54,189 nt of DNA from SAR116 cluster bacterium AG-426-A06. GTDB taxonomy: Bacteria; Pseudomonadota; Alphaproteobacteria; Puniceispirillales; Marisalimonadaceae. The position numbers were made by a program, and so were the translations under genes. The DNA lies in NCBI GenBank assembly GCA_003210115.1, contig QCNM01000003.1:1-54189 (forward strand). Reading direction: 5' to 3'. Below, piece after piece: positions 15,018-24,332 of the stretch; position 1 is the stretch's first letter; every line of letters starts with the position of its first letter. The notes below the pieces were generated by a model. It made no database searches, was not told the origin of the DNA, and worked only from the letters and a program-made list of their open reading frames with translations.

Positions 15018-15302
15018 ATGGTAAATATGCTAGTTAAAATTAATATTTTAAAAGGATGGGAAACTTGGTCTCAAATGGCTCAAGGTCTAGAGCCACGAAT
15101 GAATGAAGTTGGGTCTAAAATCCTCTGGGCTGGTTGTAATGCTGACGAAACTGCTGTTTATGTTTTAGTAGAAATGAAAGACCCATCTTTCTTAAAATCA
15201 TTTGGCGAACAAGAGGAAATAGTTGCCATAAGAGAAGCGGGGGGTGCCGATGTTTCATCAACTACTCCAATAACTCAGATAAGTAATTATTTTATGGGCT
15301 AG
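15018..15302 (+). CDS. small dimeric alpha/beta-barrel-like protein (DUF3764-like)
   Basis: A 94-residue cytosolic protein preceded by AGGAG. It reads MVNMLVKINILKGWETWSQM, then NADETAVYVLVEMKDPSFLK. The strand-helix-strand-strand-helix rhythm resembles small ferredoxin-like proteins of the antibiotic-monooxygenase/DUF3764 type. The 85-residue protein at 23516 has a similar layout. Its 5' end and upstream region are duplicated as a broken copy at 2008-2141, so this cassette has moved or been copied. The function is unknown. Confidence 0.65.
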   Translation: MVNMLVKINILKGWETWSQMAQGLEPRMNEVGSKILWAGCNADETAVYVLVEMKDPSFLKSFGEQEEIVAIREAGGADVSSTTPITQISNYFMG

Positions 15303-15593
15303 TCTTCAGAGTCCAAAATTAAATTTTTAGATTAATTTATAAAGTTATATATTGTGAATAAATAAGTTTCTTATTGATATATTTTTTTATTATTTTTATG
15401 GTTGTTGTTGTATATTGCAATATTTTTTCAACACATGCAAGATCTGTCTAATTAGGGGTTCGATTTTATCATAAATTTATATCTTTATCAGCGGGTGTTT
15501 TCTTAATTAATCTTACATGTTAATGTCGATGACTACTGCACCATTGACCCTGAGGGTTAGCTTTTGTTGTGTTCAATGGACTACTAAAATAAT
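15303..15593. other. intergenic gap, nothing recognised
   Basis: A 291-bp AT-rich gap between a rightward gene and the end of a leftward gene. I see no ORF, repeat copy or clear terminator hairpin in it. Confidence 0.5.
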
Positions 15594-16688
15594 TTAAAAT
15601 TTATATTCATATTTTTTAATTGTCTCTTTATTAAAATCAATTCCAGTACCTATTTTATTGGGTATAACTACATGTCCATTACTTAATTCATATGGTTCCT
15701 CTAAAATGATGTTAGACCATCTAGTCCACTCTAAAAAACCAGCTGTTGGTGTTACACGCATTAGATGAGATGAAACTTCGTGGTACAAATGAGAAGAAAC
15801 AGATATTTGAAATGCTTCAGCAATAGATGCAGTTTTGAGCCAAGCACTTACACCACCAATCCTCAATAAATCTGGCATTATAAAATCAGAAATTTGATTT
15901 TTTAGAGCAGTAAAAGCATCATTATAACCATGAAAGTTTTCTCCTAAAATGATAGGTGTTTTCATTCTTTTTCTTAATTCTTTATAACCTTCAAACTCAT
16001 AATATTTTATTGGTTCCTCAAACCAATATAATCCCTGTTCATCCAAATTATTTAATCTGTGTATTGCTTGTGGTAGTGATAAGCATTGATTGAAATCACA
16101 AAGAAGTTCTGAATTAACCCCAATACCTCTTTTAACATTTTCAATTGCTTTGAGGTCTTCATCTAATTTTTTTCTACCTAATCTAACCTTTACAGCATCA
16201 AAATTTCCTTCAGCTATTAGAGTTAATGCTTCATCATATAATGTTTGAGGATGATCTAACCACAATCCACTGGAATTATATGCCTTAACCTTACCTACTG
16301 ATCCACCTAAGTGAACACATAATGGCTCATTGCATATTTTAGAACTAGCATCCCAGAATGCTATGTCTAGTCCGGCTAAAGCATAAAGAGCAATTCCTGA
16401 TCTTCCTAGTAAACTTAAATGATTCATACCTTCATTATAAAACTGATAAGGGGCAATTTCTCTATCTTGAAAATTTTTAAAAAGCTCTTTCATTGCTGAA
16501 GAAATAGTTTGCGTATAATTTACTAAGTATGGACCAATGTAACCCTTACCAATTGTTCCATCGCTCAAAGTTATTTCAATTAGCATGTACGGCCAATATT
16601 CAAATGTTCCTAATGAGGCAACAATAGGTCTTTTTAAGGGAACATTTACAGTGATCACAGAAAAGCTCTTAACTAAAGGTTTTTTCAA
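15594..16688 (-). CDS. enolase-superfamily enzyme, mandelate racemase/muconate-lactonizing type
   Basis: A 364-residue enolase-superfamily member. An N-terminal capping domain (KSFSVITVNVPLKRPIVAS) leads into the barrel. KVRLGRK holds the strand-2 base, LLCDFNQ the first metal Asp, YWFEEP the second Glu and ILGENFH the third Glu. DLLRIGG and SSHLYHEVSSHLMRV supply the His end. This set fits the mandelate racemase subgroup, which abstracts the alpha proton of a carboxylate to racemise or dehydrate it, with Mg2+. The substrate could be an acid sugar or a mandelate-like compound. It is cytosolic and a single-gene unit of the cassette region. Confidence 0.88.
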   Translation of the reverse strand: MKKPLVKSFSVITVNVPLKRPIVASLGTFEYWPYMLIEITLSDGTIGKGYIGPYLVNYTQTISSAMKELFKNFQDREIAPYQFYNEGMNHLSLLGRSGIALYALAGLDIAFWDASSKICNEPLCVHLGGSVGKVKAYNSSGLWLDHPQTLYDEALTLIAEGNFDAVKVRLGRKKLDEDLKAIENVKRGIGVNSELLCDFNQCLSLPQAIHRLNNLDEQGLYWFEEPIKYYEFEGYKELRKRMKTPIILGENFHGYNDAFTALKNQISDFIMPDLLRIGGVSAWLKTASIAEAFQISVSSHLYHEVSSHLMRVTPTAGFLEWTRWSNIILEEPYELSNGHVVIPNKIGTGIDFNKETIKKYEYKF

Positions 16689-16872
16689 ATCAATTTCCTT
16701 TTAATCATTAATATTAAATTCAACTTATACTATAAAGTTTAATATCAGTAAGGCCGTCAGGCAACATAAACCTTATTAAAGGTCATCATCAATAAAGCAA
16801 CAGCTATAAATTTTTTATTTGGGTTTCATAGCAACTTTCATAGCAAACCAACACCAAAAATTAAATAAATTA

Positions 16873-16956
16873 AAAGATCGTTAGGCTCATAACTTAAAGA
16901 TCTTAGGTTCAAATCCTACCCTCCTCCTCGTTATCCCATTTTAATCATCTATTTTT
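16873..16956 (+). pseudogene. 3' half of a tRNA(CAT) joined to an att-like repeat fragment
   Basis: 16875-16925 reads as the anticodon arm to acceptor end of a tRNA. The stem TTAGG/CTTAA encloses the loop CTCATAA (anticodon CAT), followed by a variable loop and a T-arm TTAGG-TTCAAAT-CCTA(C). The 5' half is absent. The 3' end runs into CCTCCTCGTTATCCCATTTTAATC (16922-16944), the same words that follow the core of the other att-like repeats. It looks like a relic attachment site in a tRNA-Met/Ile(CAT) gene. The rest of the 16689-17084 gap is featureless. Confidence 0.6.
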
Positions 16957-17084
16957 ACTAAAAGAACCTTATATGATAAGTTTTTATAAAGAAAGCATAT
17001 AAGTCAAAAAATAGTAAATACTTTACTAATCTAAACGAATTTGATTATGCTATAAATTCCATTTAGTAATTAAGGATTTTTATA

Positions 17085-17390
17085 ATGATTATTGCGATTG
17101 TTACCTTTAAAATAGATTCTGAATTAACTGAACTAATTTTAAAGGAAAAGTTTTTAGAAACATCTCCAATTTATAAAGATACTCCGGGTTTAATTAGAAA
17201 AAACTATATCTGTGACACTTCAAAGAATTTAGCAGGTGGAATTTATTGTTTTGATAATATGGAGAATGCAAAGAGTTGGTTTGATGAAGATAGAATAAAG
17301 TGGATTACTGATAGATATTCATCACCTGATATAAAATTTTATAAAAATCCAGTTATAGTTGATAATCATACAGATGAAATAATTTCATAA
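17085..17390 (+). CDS. YdhR-like putative monooxygenase
   Basis: A 101-residue protein of the YdhR family (small dimeric alpha/beta barrel). Family marks visible are PGLIRKNYICDTSKNLAGGI and YCFDNMENAKSWF, followed by the usual end. YdhR homologues are suggested to be monooxygenases acting on aromatic substrates, but firm biochemistry is scarce. Length is normal. It is cytosolic, in a rightward pair with the ligase-like gene at 17566. Confidence 0.82.
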   Translation: MIIAIVTFKIDSELTELILKEKFLETSPIYKDTPGLIRKNYICDTSKNLAGGIYCFDNMENAKSWFDEDRIKWITDRYSSPDIKFYKNPVIVDNHTDEIIS

Positions 17391-17565
17391 AATTTATTTA
17401 TACTCCAAAGTAATCCTATTTGTTATTTTATTCATTTAATTTAACACGATTTTTTAAATTGAATTTTTTCAATCTATTAATCAGTTTAAGATTAATTATT
17501 GATAGAGATTAAAATAATTAATCTCCATTTTATTTTTACTTATATTGTTTAGTTGATATAAATAG

Positions 17566-18333
17566 ATGAATAATTTTATGTTTCATGAATACTTAAAAAA
17601 ATTAAATATAAATCTAATAAAAAATAGTAATAAAGAAATAGTTATTTCTACAAGTGGCACAATGGGAAAGAAAAAAAGTATTGTCCAGCCAAATGGAAAA
17701 ATTAAAATTGCTAATAAAATAGCTAGAGAAGTTCAAATGATTACTCAAAATAGTAAAGTTTATACAGTATGTAGTTTAGGTCATGCAGCAGGATTATTAG
17801 CACAAACCTTACCAGCTTTAGAGGTTAAGGCTACTGTTTTTATTGAGTCATTTAACCCGTTTGTGTGGATTAAAAATATTAAAAATTTCACTCACAACCA
17901 TTTAACACCTAAAATGGCAAAAGCAATTATTAAGACTAAGAGTTGGAAAGATTTAAATTTAGAAGGAAAGATAATTACTTGCGGGAGTGACGGTGTTCCA
18001 GCATTTTTGATAAATAAATTTGTAGAAAAAGGATGTACATTTATAGTTAATTGGGGAATGACAGAAATTGGTCCTATTGCTATAAATGAAACAATTAAAC
18101 CCTCAGATTCTAAAGTTGAAGATTTGCAAATAGGAAAAAAAACTTTGACATTAATGGGAAATAAAGTTTTTTCTGAAACAAAGATAATCCAGGACGAATT
18201 GCATGTAAAAGGTGATATTTGTGTTTATGAAGAATGGTTTGCTACTGGAGATATTGTAAAATTAAGAAATAATAGGTTTTGGTTTCACTCTAGAAAAAAT
18301 GAATCCAGGTGTGAGAACCTTCGTCGCAACTGA
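17566..18333 (+). CDS. short AMP-binding (ANL) ligase-like protein without the C-terminal domain
   Basis: A 255-residue protein with the core signature of adenylate-forming enzymes in shortened form. The P-loop is ISTSGTMGKKKS near residue 27, then CSLGHAAGLL, FIVNWGMTEIGPIAI near 170, and EWFATGDIVKLRNNRFWFHSR near 225. The sequence stops at the hinge, so the C-terminal lid domain that carries the adenylation lysine is missing, and the first 150 residues of a usual ligase are missing too. It may be a stand-alone adenylation core, as in some minimal ligases, or a decayed fragment. The odd Arg/Cys-rich tail suggests the latter. Confidence 0.65.
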   Translation: MNNFMFHEYLKKLNINLIKNSNKEIVISTSGTMGKKKSIVQPNGKIKIANKIAREVQMITQNSKVYTVCSLGHAAGLLAQTLPALEVKATVFIESFNPFVWIKNIKNFTHNHLTPKMAKAIIKTKSWKDLNLEGKIITCGSDGVPAFLINKFVEKGCTFIVNWGMTEIGPIAINETIKPSDSKVEDLQIGKKTLTLMGNKVFSETKIIQDELHVKGDICVYEEWFATGDIVKLRNNRFWFHSRKNESRCENLRRN

Positions 18334-18420
18334 GGTCAAATAATGGCTAATTTTCTTTAAAAAAATGCATAATCATTAGTATATTGTTTGTTTCAAATTG
18401 AAAATTTTTTTTAATTTTCG

Positions 18421-21183
18421 TCAACCATGTGCATTAAAAGCATGGGAAATTAAAACACCTATCTCTAATATAAGACCATTACATATATATAAGGGATCTA
18501 CAAAATCATCCCTTATATTTTTATAATTATCTTTAGTGTCAACTGAAGTATCCAAACCTCCATTTGTTTTTACTCTTGGAAACGCTAATTTAATTTGAGA
18601 TACAACTTTTTCAATATCCATTTTTAGAGCTGACAATAACATATTTTCTGGGGTTAAATTGTCCCTAGCCGAAAATGTTGGAAGTTGAGACGTTAAGAGA
18701 AGAACATGGGTCATAAGTGCTAGTCTTATAGATTGCAGCAAATCTAAAGTAATCCTCTCATTACTTTCTGGATGTAAATTTAAATCATCAGGTGCAATTA
18801 AATTAAAATCTAGAGCATCGTCTCTTAGCATTGTAATAAGACGAACTACACTCTCAGCTCTTTTATCATTTTTTAATACCTTAGAGAGTTTTCTAAAGGC
18901 CCAATACATATTTTTTTCTGAATTAGTGTAAGATCTTGCTACCCAATATGATTGATCTAATAGTCGAGCGTAAGCGAGAGGAGTGTTCAATGAACTTAAT
19001 TTTTTTGCAGTCAAACCAACTTCTATTAATTGTTTGAACCTACTTGATTTTCGTCTCAAATCTTCAAACTTTTCAGCGTCGACACTTGCTGCAGTTCCTA
19101 AGCCACCAGCTATATGAGCTAAATATCCATATTGTTGAAGAATTGCATTATGTGATATTGCTCTTATTTGTGATGGGTCTTTTCTTTCATTTGAGTAGTC
19201 AGATGTTCTTTTATTTGTTCTTGATCCAGAAGGAACCACTAAGTTGCTTGAGAATAAGTCTAAAAACTGCCAATAATCCCAATTAACATATAAATCTTCA
19301 TGCCATTTCTTTAAAGTTATAAAAAAATCTAGGCTATAATCTGTATCCTGATAAAAAATGTCCTCTTTAACATTGTTCGGAATTAGTTCGGAGTTTAAAA
19401 TAGAAGAAATTGAATTTTTAGCAATATCTTTATTTCCAAATCGTAGATAGCCATCCCCACCTTGAAATGTTGTTTCATGTTTGAGAGAAAACCCTTTTTT
19501 AATAAATGAATTTCTTGCAAATGTGGTAAAAACATATTTGTTTCTTTCCTCAATTCCATTTGGATGTCCACCTCTACCAATACTCTCACCATGAGTATTA
19601 AACATTACAACTTCTATTTTTTTGCTTAATTTTTTCTGAAAAATTTCTGCTAACTTTACTTGCAATCTTTCTACAGCAAGTGAAGAGGTTATTTGTCCCA
19701 TAAATCTACCAGCATCAGAGAAACCAGTTTGTATAGCTATTCTTTTTCTATTATTTATATAGTTGTAAAAAGGTTTACAATCTAAAGCCTGTTCTAAAAT
19801 TCTAGCACCCCGTTCTATAGATATTGAGGTCTCAAATAATGGGCTTATGTCTAAAGATTTATCGATTCCATATTTTTTTGCGAAATATAATGCTGATAAA
19901 ATTGTTGCAGGATGTTCACATTCAGCAATTAGGAGTCTCAAAGGAATAGAATTGTCAATATATCTAATAATTAAACTAACCAACATCAATTGTCTTTTAG
20001 CAGTTGTCGGCTCTACATCTATATCCTTAAATGAAACATTTTGAAAACTTACTGTTTCTATTATATTTGATAATCTATTTAAATCTGTTCTAACTGATAC
20101 GCTGTCAGTACTTATTTCAAGTATCCCTCTAAAAGCATTGTGTAACTGTAAAGCATTAAATCTAAGTTGAATCTCTCCAACTCCAAAACCTTTATTCTGA
20201 ATTTCAGAGGCTAATATTAATAGCTCTGAAGAAACTTCAAAGTTTTTACATATATTTGAAAGTTTGAAAATTTTATCTGTTAAAATTTTTGAACTAAAGT
20301 AAGACTTTTTGTAATTTTCTAATTTATCTTCCAATTGTGAGAAATCAATTCGGTCATTCATACTAACTAAATTTAAAATTTCTTTAGTACATTTTGTAAA
20401 ATATCTTACTTGTTTTAATATAATTATCAAATTTGAGCTAATGTCATGTGAATTTAGTTTTTTTATCCTTTGGATATCAATATCTAACTTTTCTAACATC
20501 AATAATTTTTCTTTTAATCTTAAAGAAAAAGAATCTATCCATCCAATATCCGTTCTGCCGTCAAGATCATACCCAACCCATGTAGAACAATTTATAATAT
20601 TTGTTTTGAAACCTTTATATTCTTTTGGCCATTTTTTTTTTCCAAATTCGTAAATTATTCTACAAAGATTTCTTCTTACATCCCAAAAATTATTTATAGC
20701 GTTCTGAGCTGCCTTATGCTCTTCTTGCAAAGTAATTCTTTTTGTTCTTCTTTGCTGAAAGTTTTTGAATAAATGGTTTGTGTCCTCTAACCTGGTAGCA
20801 ATAACAATATTTTTCCATGTTTGATCATTTAGATTAAAAGTTGGATGAGCAGTAAAAACTGTTCCTATTCTCATTGCGGTCCAAAAATTTTTATATTCTT
20901 TAAATGTATTTAAGTCATTCTTTTTGGTAATATTGATTATAGTTTGTTTTAAATCACGTGTCTCATCTTTTTTAAGAAAGGAAATTCTACTTTTTACTTG
21001 CTCTTTTGATAAATTATCAACTATCAATTCAATGTTTTGTAAATCAATTTCCCTACTTAACAATTTTTTTGAAATATGATGTGCTAATGAAGAAATTGGA
21101 TTAGTTGAAGGGTCTTCAATAGATATTTTTCGTTTTTCTTTAAGAAAATTTTTTAATTTAACAAGTTCTTTTTTTGCATGCAT
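18421..21183 (-). CDS. ppc: phosphoenolpyruvate carboxylase
   Basis: A 920-residue protein with the layout of bacterial PEP carboxylase, which makes oxaloacetate from PEP and bicarbonate to refill the TCA cycle. Diagnostic blocks are VFTAHPTF near residue 115 (usually TAHPTE) with the catalytic His, FNTHGESIGRGGHP (usually FHGRGGSVGRGG) and QGGDGYLRFG in place of QGE. VPSGSRTNKR replaces RPAKR. It belongs to a divergent alphaproteobacterial branch. The start is taken at ATG 21183; a GTG two codons earlier is also possible. It is unusual to meet this central-metabolism gene within a run of island repeats. Confidence 0.82.
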   Translation of the reverse strand: MHAKKELVKLKNFLKEKRKISIEDPSTNPISSLAHHISKKLLSREIDLQNIELIVDNLSKEQVKSRISFLKKDETRDLKQTIINITKKNDLNTFKEYKNFWTAMRIGTVFTAHPTFNLNDQTWKNIVIATRLEDTNHLFKNFQQRRTKRITLQEEHKAAQNAINNFWDVRRNLCRIIYEFGKKKWPKEYKGFKTNIINCSTWVGYDLDGRTDIGWIDSFSLRLKEKLLMLEKLDIDIQRIKKLNSHDISSNLIIILKQVRYFTKCTKEILNLVSMNDRIDFSQLEDKLENYKKSYFSSKILTDKIFKLSNICKNFEVSSELLILASEIQNKGFGVGEIQLRFNALQLHNAFRGILEISTDSVSVRTDLNRLSNIIETVSFQNVSFKDIDVEPTTAKRQLMLVSLIIRYIDNSIPLRLLIAECEHPATILSALYFAKKYGIDKSLDISPLFETSISIERGARILEQALDCKPFYNYINNRKRIAIQTGFSDAGRFMGQITSSLAVERLQVKLAEIFQKKLSKKIEVVMFNTHGESIGRGGHPNGIEERNKYVFTTFARNSFIKKGFSLKHETTFQGGDGYLRFGNKDIAKNSISSILNSELIPNNVKEDIFYQDTDYSLDFFITLKKWHEDLYVNWDYWQFLDLFSSNLVVPSGSRTNKRTSDYSNERKDPSQIRAISHNAILQQYGYLAHIAGGLGTAASVDAEKFEDLRRKSSRFKQLIEVGLTAKKLSSLNTPLAYARLLDQSYWVARSYTNSEKNMYWAFRKLSKVLKNDKRAESVVRLITMLRDDALDFNLIAPDDLNLHPESNERITLDLLQSIRLALMTHVLLLTSQLPTFSARDNLTPENMLLSALKMDIEKVVSQIKLAFPRVKTNGGLDTSVDTKDNYKNIRDDFVDPLYICNGLILEIGVLISHAFNAHG

Positions 21184-21440
21184 AACCACTATAAGATTAT
21201 GATCGTTGTTTACTAGTTATCAATAATTACAGACTTTATAGTAATATAAATTCAAATAAAAGAGCAATAATTGTGCAATTTTAAATAGTTTATTTTGAAA
21301 TAGAATAACATTATAAAAAATTATTTGGTTGCCTTAATGTCACCAAGTTTTTTTTTAATAGTAATTGTTAAAAGATTTTTACCAAATGAAAATTTTGTTT
21401 AGGTTTAGTTAAATATAATAATCAGTCCAAGGAAGCTATA

Positions 21441-22079
21441 ATGAAAAAAAATGATTTGGCAAAAACTCTATCAGAATATATTAAAGAAGATAATAACATA
21501 AAATTTGATTTTTCTGGTGAAGTTAGTTCTACTTATTCTGTTCTTTGTGCCGAAAAACTGATTTCTAATTTTAATTATAATAAACTAGGCAGTATTAGTG
21601 AGATTTATGATTACGAAAAAGATGACGAAATTCTAGTTAACACTCAAAAGGCAATCACAAAAGAATATAAGAATTTTAGAGAATTGTCTGATAGGATTAA
21701 ATATGTTGATACAAAAAAGTCTGATATGACCTTTGAAGAAATTAATAATGATTTTAAAAAATTGCAAAAAAATTTAATTAATTTCTCTACTGATTTTCAT
21801 CATTCTTTGGACAAACTAAAAAAATCAAAACCTCAACAATTTAATAAAGAGCCACTAGCATTGGTTTCAGCTTGTATGCACTTTTGGTCTGTAGATTGTA
21901 AAAGAACATATCCGAAATTTTTGTCATCTGGAACAGAATTAGATAAATTTTTACGTAGAATTTTTGAATTTTTTGATATGTCCAAAGATCTATCTCTTGA
22001 AGGGGTATACTCTAATTGGGTTAAAGTTTTTGATAGCAATAAACAACTAAAAGATTGGTTAAAGAAAAAGTATAAATAA
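21441..22079 (+). CDS. hypothetical cytosolic protein
   Basis: A 212-residue Lys/Asp/Asn-rich protein, mostly helical in pattern, with GGAAGC upstream of the ATG. It has no signal peptide, membrane helix or familiar motif. The middle (EEINNDFKKLQKNLINFSTD) looks like coiled coil. The conserved-looking LVSACMHFWSVDCKRTYPKF has two cysteines. It is divergent from ppc with a 250-bp gap between them. I cannot assign a function. Confidence 0.6.
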   Translation: MKKNDLAKTLSEYIKEDNNIKFDFSGEVSSTYSVLCAEKLISNFNYNKLGSISEIYDYEKDDEILVNTQKAITKEYKNFRELSDRIKYVDTKKSDMTFEEINNDFKKLQKNLINFSTDFHHSLDKLKKSKPQQFNKEPLALVSACMHFWSVDCKRTYPKFLSSGTELDKFLRRIFEFFDMSKDLSLEGVYSNWVKVFDSNKQLKDWLKKKYK

Positions 22080-22242
22080 TAGATAACAAAATAGTATTTC
22101 TTCTTCATTGACAAATTTTGACTAGGAAAAGGACGCTGTAAACTAAGAAATTTTCATACCAAGTTTTGCTGTGATTAAAATTTTGGATGAGATTAGAAAA
22201 TAATTGTTAAATTCAATTTAATTAATAATTAAAACATATAAA

Positions 22243-22266
22243 TGGCGGAAAGAACCTCGTCATTAA
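22243..22266. repeat. att-like repeat R6 (core only)
   Basis: TGGCGGAAAGAACCTCGTCATT keeps the core and the beginning of the next block but lacks the middle and the boxes. It lies just after the end of the epoxide hydrolase gene. Confidence 0.55.
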
Positions 22267-22272
22267 TTAATT

Positions 22273-23421
22273 TTATATAGCGACTTTTTTGAAAAAGTTT
22301 TGAATGTCTTTTATTAAAGAAGAGGGTTGCTCAAGAGCTGCAAAATGACCACCTTTGCTCATTTCAGTCCAATGAACTAGATTAAAAAGCCTCTCAACAT
22401 AGGACTTAGGAGGCCATGTTAAAAACTCTTTTGGATAAACAGCACACCCAGTTGGAACCTCTACCCTTTTTCCTTCCTTAGAGAGTATTCGTCCTCCTTC
22501 TTGAACTCTTCCATAATAAATCCAAGATGATGTATTGAATGTTTTAGTTAAGATATAGATCATAATATTGGTTAACAAATCATCTTTTTGGTATGTCAAA
22601 TCTAGACTTCCATCATTTAAATCAGACCAATGGTAAAATTTTTCTATTATCCAAGCAGCTATACCTAATGGGCTCTCCATCATTGCGTAACTAAGTGTTT
22701 GAGGTTTTGTACTTTGTATTGCAAAATATCCACTTTGTGAAAAATAATCTTTATTAAATTGATTATCCCATTTTTTTTCTTCTTCTGTTTTTGGCCCATC
22801 GATATGTCTTGCTGGAAGCATGTTGATATGAATACCTTTACAATTTTTTGAATGATCAAAACCAAGCCATGTAGAAATTGCACTACCCCAATCTCCTCCT
22901 TGGGCAACATATCTTTCATAACCAAGGTTTTCCGTCATAAGTTTATTAAAAATTTCAGCAATTTTTCTGGGTCCAATAGGGTTAGCTGGTTTCCCAGAAA
23001 ATGCAAAACCAGGAATAGAGGGAGCAATAATGTCAAAACAAATTTCGTCCTTATTCCCGTATTTTTTTGGTTCACAAAGTGGTTCAATGATATTTAGAAA
23101 TTCAACTATTGAGCCGGGCCATCCATGAATTAAAATTAATGGAATAGCCTTAGGGGAAGAAGATTTTTTAAAGATAAAATGAATATCAATATCATCTACT
23201 TTTGTTTTATAATTAGGCTGTTGATTTAATTTCAGCTCTTGAGTTTCCCAGTCATATTTTTTGGTCCAATAATCAGCTAAATTTTTCATGTATTCTATAT
23301 TTGTTCCAAAAGACCAGCCACCTTCTTTAGGCATTTCATGCCACGGAAAAATTTCAACTTTTTCTTTGATTTCCAAAATCTCTTGTTTGGGAAAGGATAT
23401 TTTAAAAGGGTCTATTTTCAT
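22273..23421 (-). CDS. epoxide hydrolase (EHN domain, alpha/beta-hydrolase fold)
   Basis: A 382-residue enzyme of the microsomal-type epoxide hydrolase family. The N-terminal EHN region (FKISFPKQEILEIKEKVE) is followed by the oxyanion block LILIHGWPGS near residue 100. The nucleophile Asp lies at about 177 in QGGDWGS, with FAFSGKP upstream. The catalytic His is in KGGHFAALEQP near residue 360. These enzymes open epoxides to diols through an ester on the Asp. It has no export signal. It is immediately upstream of a core repeat and reads leftwards, upstream of no co-directional partner within 90 bp except the small gene at 23516. Confidence 0.9.
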   Translation of the reverse strand: MKIDPFKISFPKQEILEIKEKVEIFPWHEMPKEGGWSFGTNIEYMKNLADYWTKKYDWETQELKLNQQPNYKTKVDDIDIHFIFKKSSSPKAIPLILIHGWPGSIVEFLNIIEPLCEPKKYGNKDEICFDIIAPSIPGFAFSGKPANPIGPRKIAEIFNKLMTENLGYERYVAQGGDWGSAISTWLGFDHSKNCKGIHINMLPARHIDGPKTEEEKKWDNQFNKDYFSQSGYFAIQSTKPQTLSYAMMESPLGIAAWIIEKFYHWSDLNDGSLDLTYQKDDLLTNIMIYILTKTFNTSSWIYYGRVQEGGRILSKEGKRVEVPTGCAVYPKEFLTWPPKSYVERLFNLVHWTEMSKGGHFAALEQPSSLIKDIQNFFKKVAI

Positions 23422-23515
23422 TTTAAAAAATAATATTAAGATAAAAACTTAAGAAAAAAATATTTAAAGAAAGAATAAGCCATAAAATTAAATTGTTCTA
23501 ATTTAAAAATCACAT

Positions 23516-23773
23516 TTAATTATTCATTTTAGTCAGTTTATACATCTCATGTTCTAATCCAAGTTTGGGCGCTATTTCTGGAATTCTTTCTGACATAACC
23601 TTTTCCATTTTTTCTGGTTCAGTTATTGTTGCTTTTATCATCGCAGTATTTTCATCAACTTTTCCAACAATATCATCTTTCATAAATTGTTTTCTTAATT
23701 CTAAATCTCCATCATATACAGATTTCCACTCTTCATATGTACAGGTAAATTTAGCTACAAAAAAAATTTCCAT
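23516..23773 (-). CDS. small ferredoxin-like protein
   Basis: An 85-residue cytosolic protein starting MEIFFVAKFTCTYEEWKSVY with AAGGAG just upstream. The order of strands and helices (KFTCTYEEWKSVYDGD, then DENTAMIKATITEPEKMEKV) matches small DUF3764-like/dimeric alpha-beta barrel proteins and resembles the protein at 15018. It may form a unit with the epoxide hydrolase 95 bp downstream. The role is unknown. Confidence 0.65.
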   Translation of the reverse strand: MEIFFVAKFTCTYEEWKSVYDGDLELRKQFMKDDIVGKVDENTAMIKATITEPEKMEKVMSERIPEIAPKLGLEHEMYKLTKMNN

Positions 23774-23828
23774 TGTTTAACTCCTTATATATATTTTGTA
23801 TTTATAATTTATGACTATCATGAGCTTT

Positions 23829-24203
23829 TCACCTTATTGAATGATAAATGACTCCTCCAGGACTAATAACTTTTCCGTAATTTTGGAGTATATTGCCAAA
23901 TTCTTCAAAATAATCATTTTTCATAGCATTCTCTATATGACGTTGAACACTTTCTAATGAAGTAAACCTCTCATTTATTGTAAAAACTATATTTCCAGTT
24001 TCACCTTTTGAAGGATCAGTTGGATCAACAAATTCTGGTGCTTTAGTGAAATAAGAGTTTAAAAGGTGCGTCTGTCCACCGTTATTTTCTGAATAAAAGT
24101 CTTACATCAACGATGCGTGTTTTTTAAAAATCTTTTCAACTTCTTCGGTATTATCTTTTGGAACTACATAACCAAGATTGATACATCTTATTTCTTCTGA
24201 CAT
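23829..24203 (-). pseudogene. EthD/NIPSNAP-like small protein interrupted by one in-frame stop
   Basis: ATG 24201-24203 with GGAG upstream opens a 124-codon frame that is intact except for TAA at codon 34 (24102-24104). The product would read MSEEIRCINLGYVVPKDNTE, then HASLM-stop-DFYSENNGGQTH, and end GGVIYHSIR. Everything after the stop remains in frame and protein-like, including NIVFTINERFTSLESVQRHI. A single substitution therefore inactivated it recently, unless the stop is read through. The fold guess is a dimeric alpha/beta barrel and is weak. Confidence 0.7.
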
Positions 24204-24250
24204 TAAAATTCTCCAATAATTAAATTATTTAAAACTATGTAATAATGATA

Positions 24251-24332
24251 AATGACTGTTTGAAAGTAAATCTTAAAACGAAGTTGAAACAAAATTGCTT
24301 AATTATAAATCAGTTAGGATTTTTTAATACGG
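24251..24332. repeat. interspersed repeat, copy 2 (partner 1137-1220)
   Basis: It matches 1137-1220 over its length with few changes and fuses directly to repeat R7. The fusion suggests that this 84-bp block is either flanking sequence that travelled with an att-like junction or part of an island end. Confidence 0.8.
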
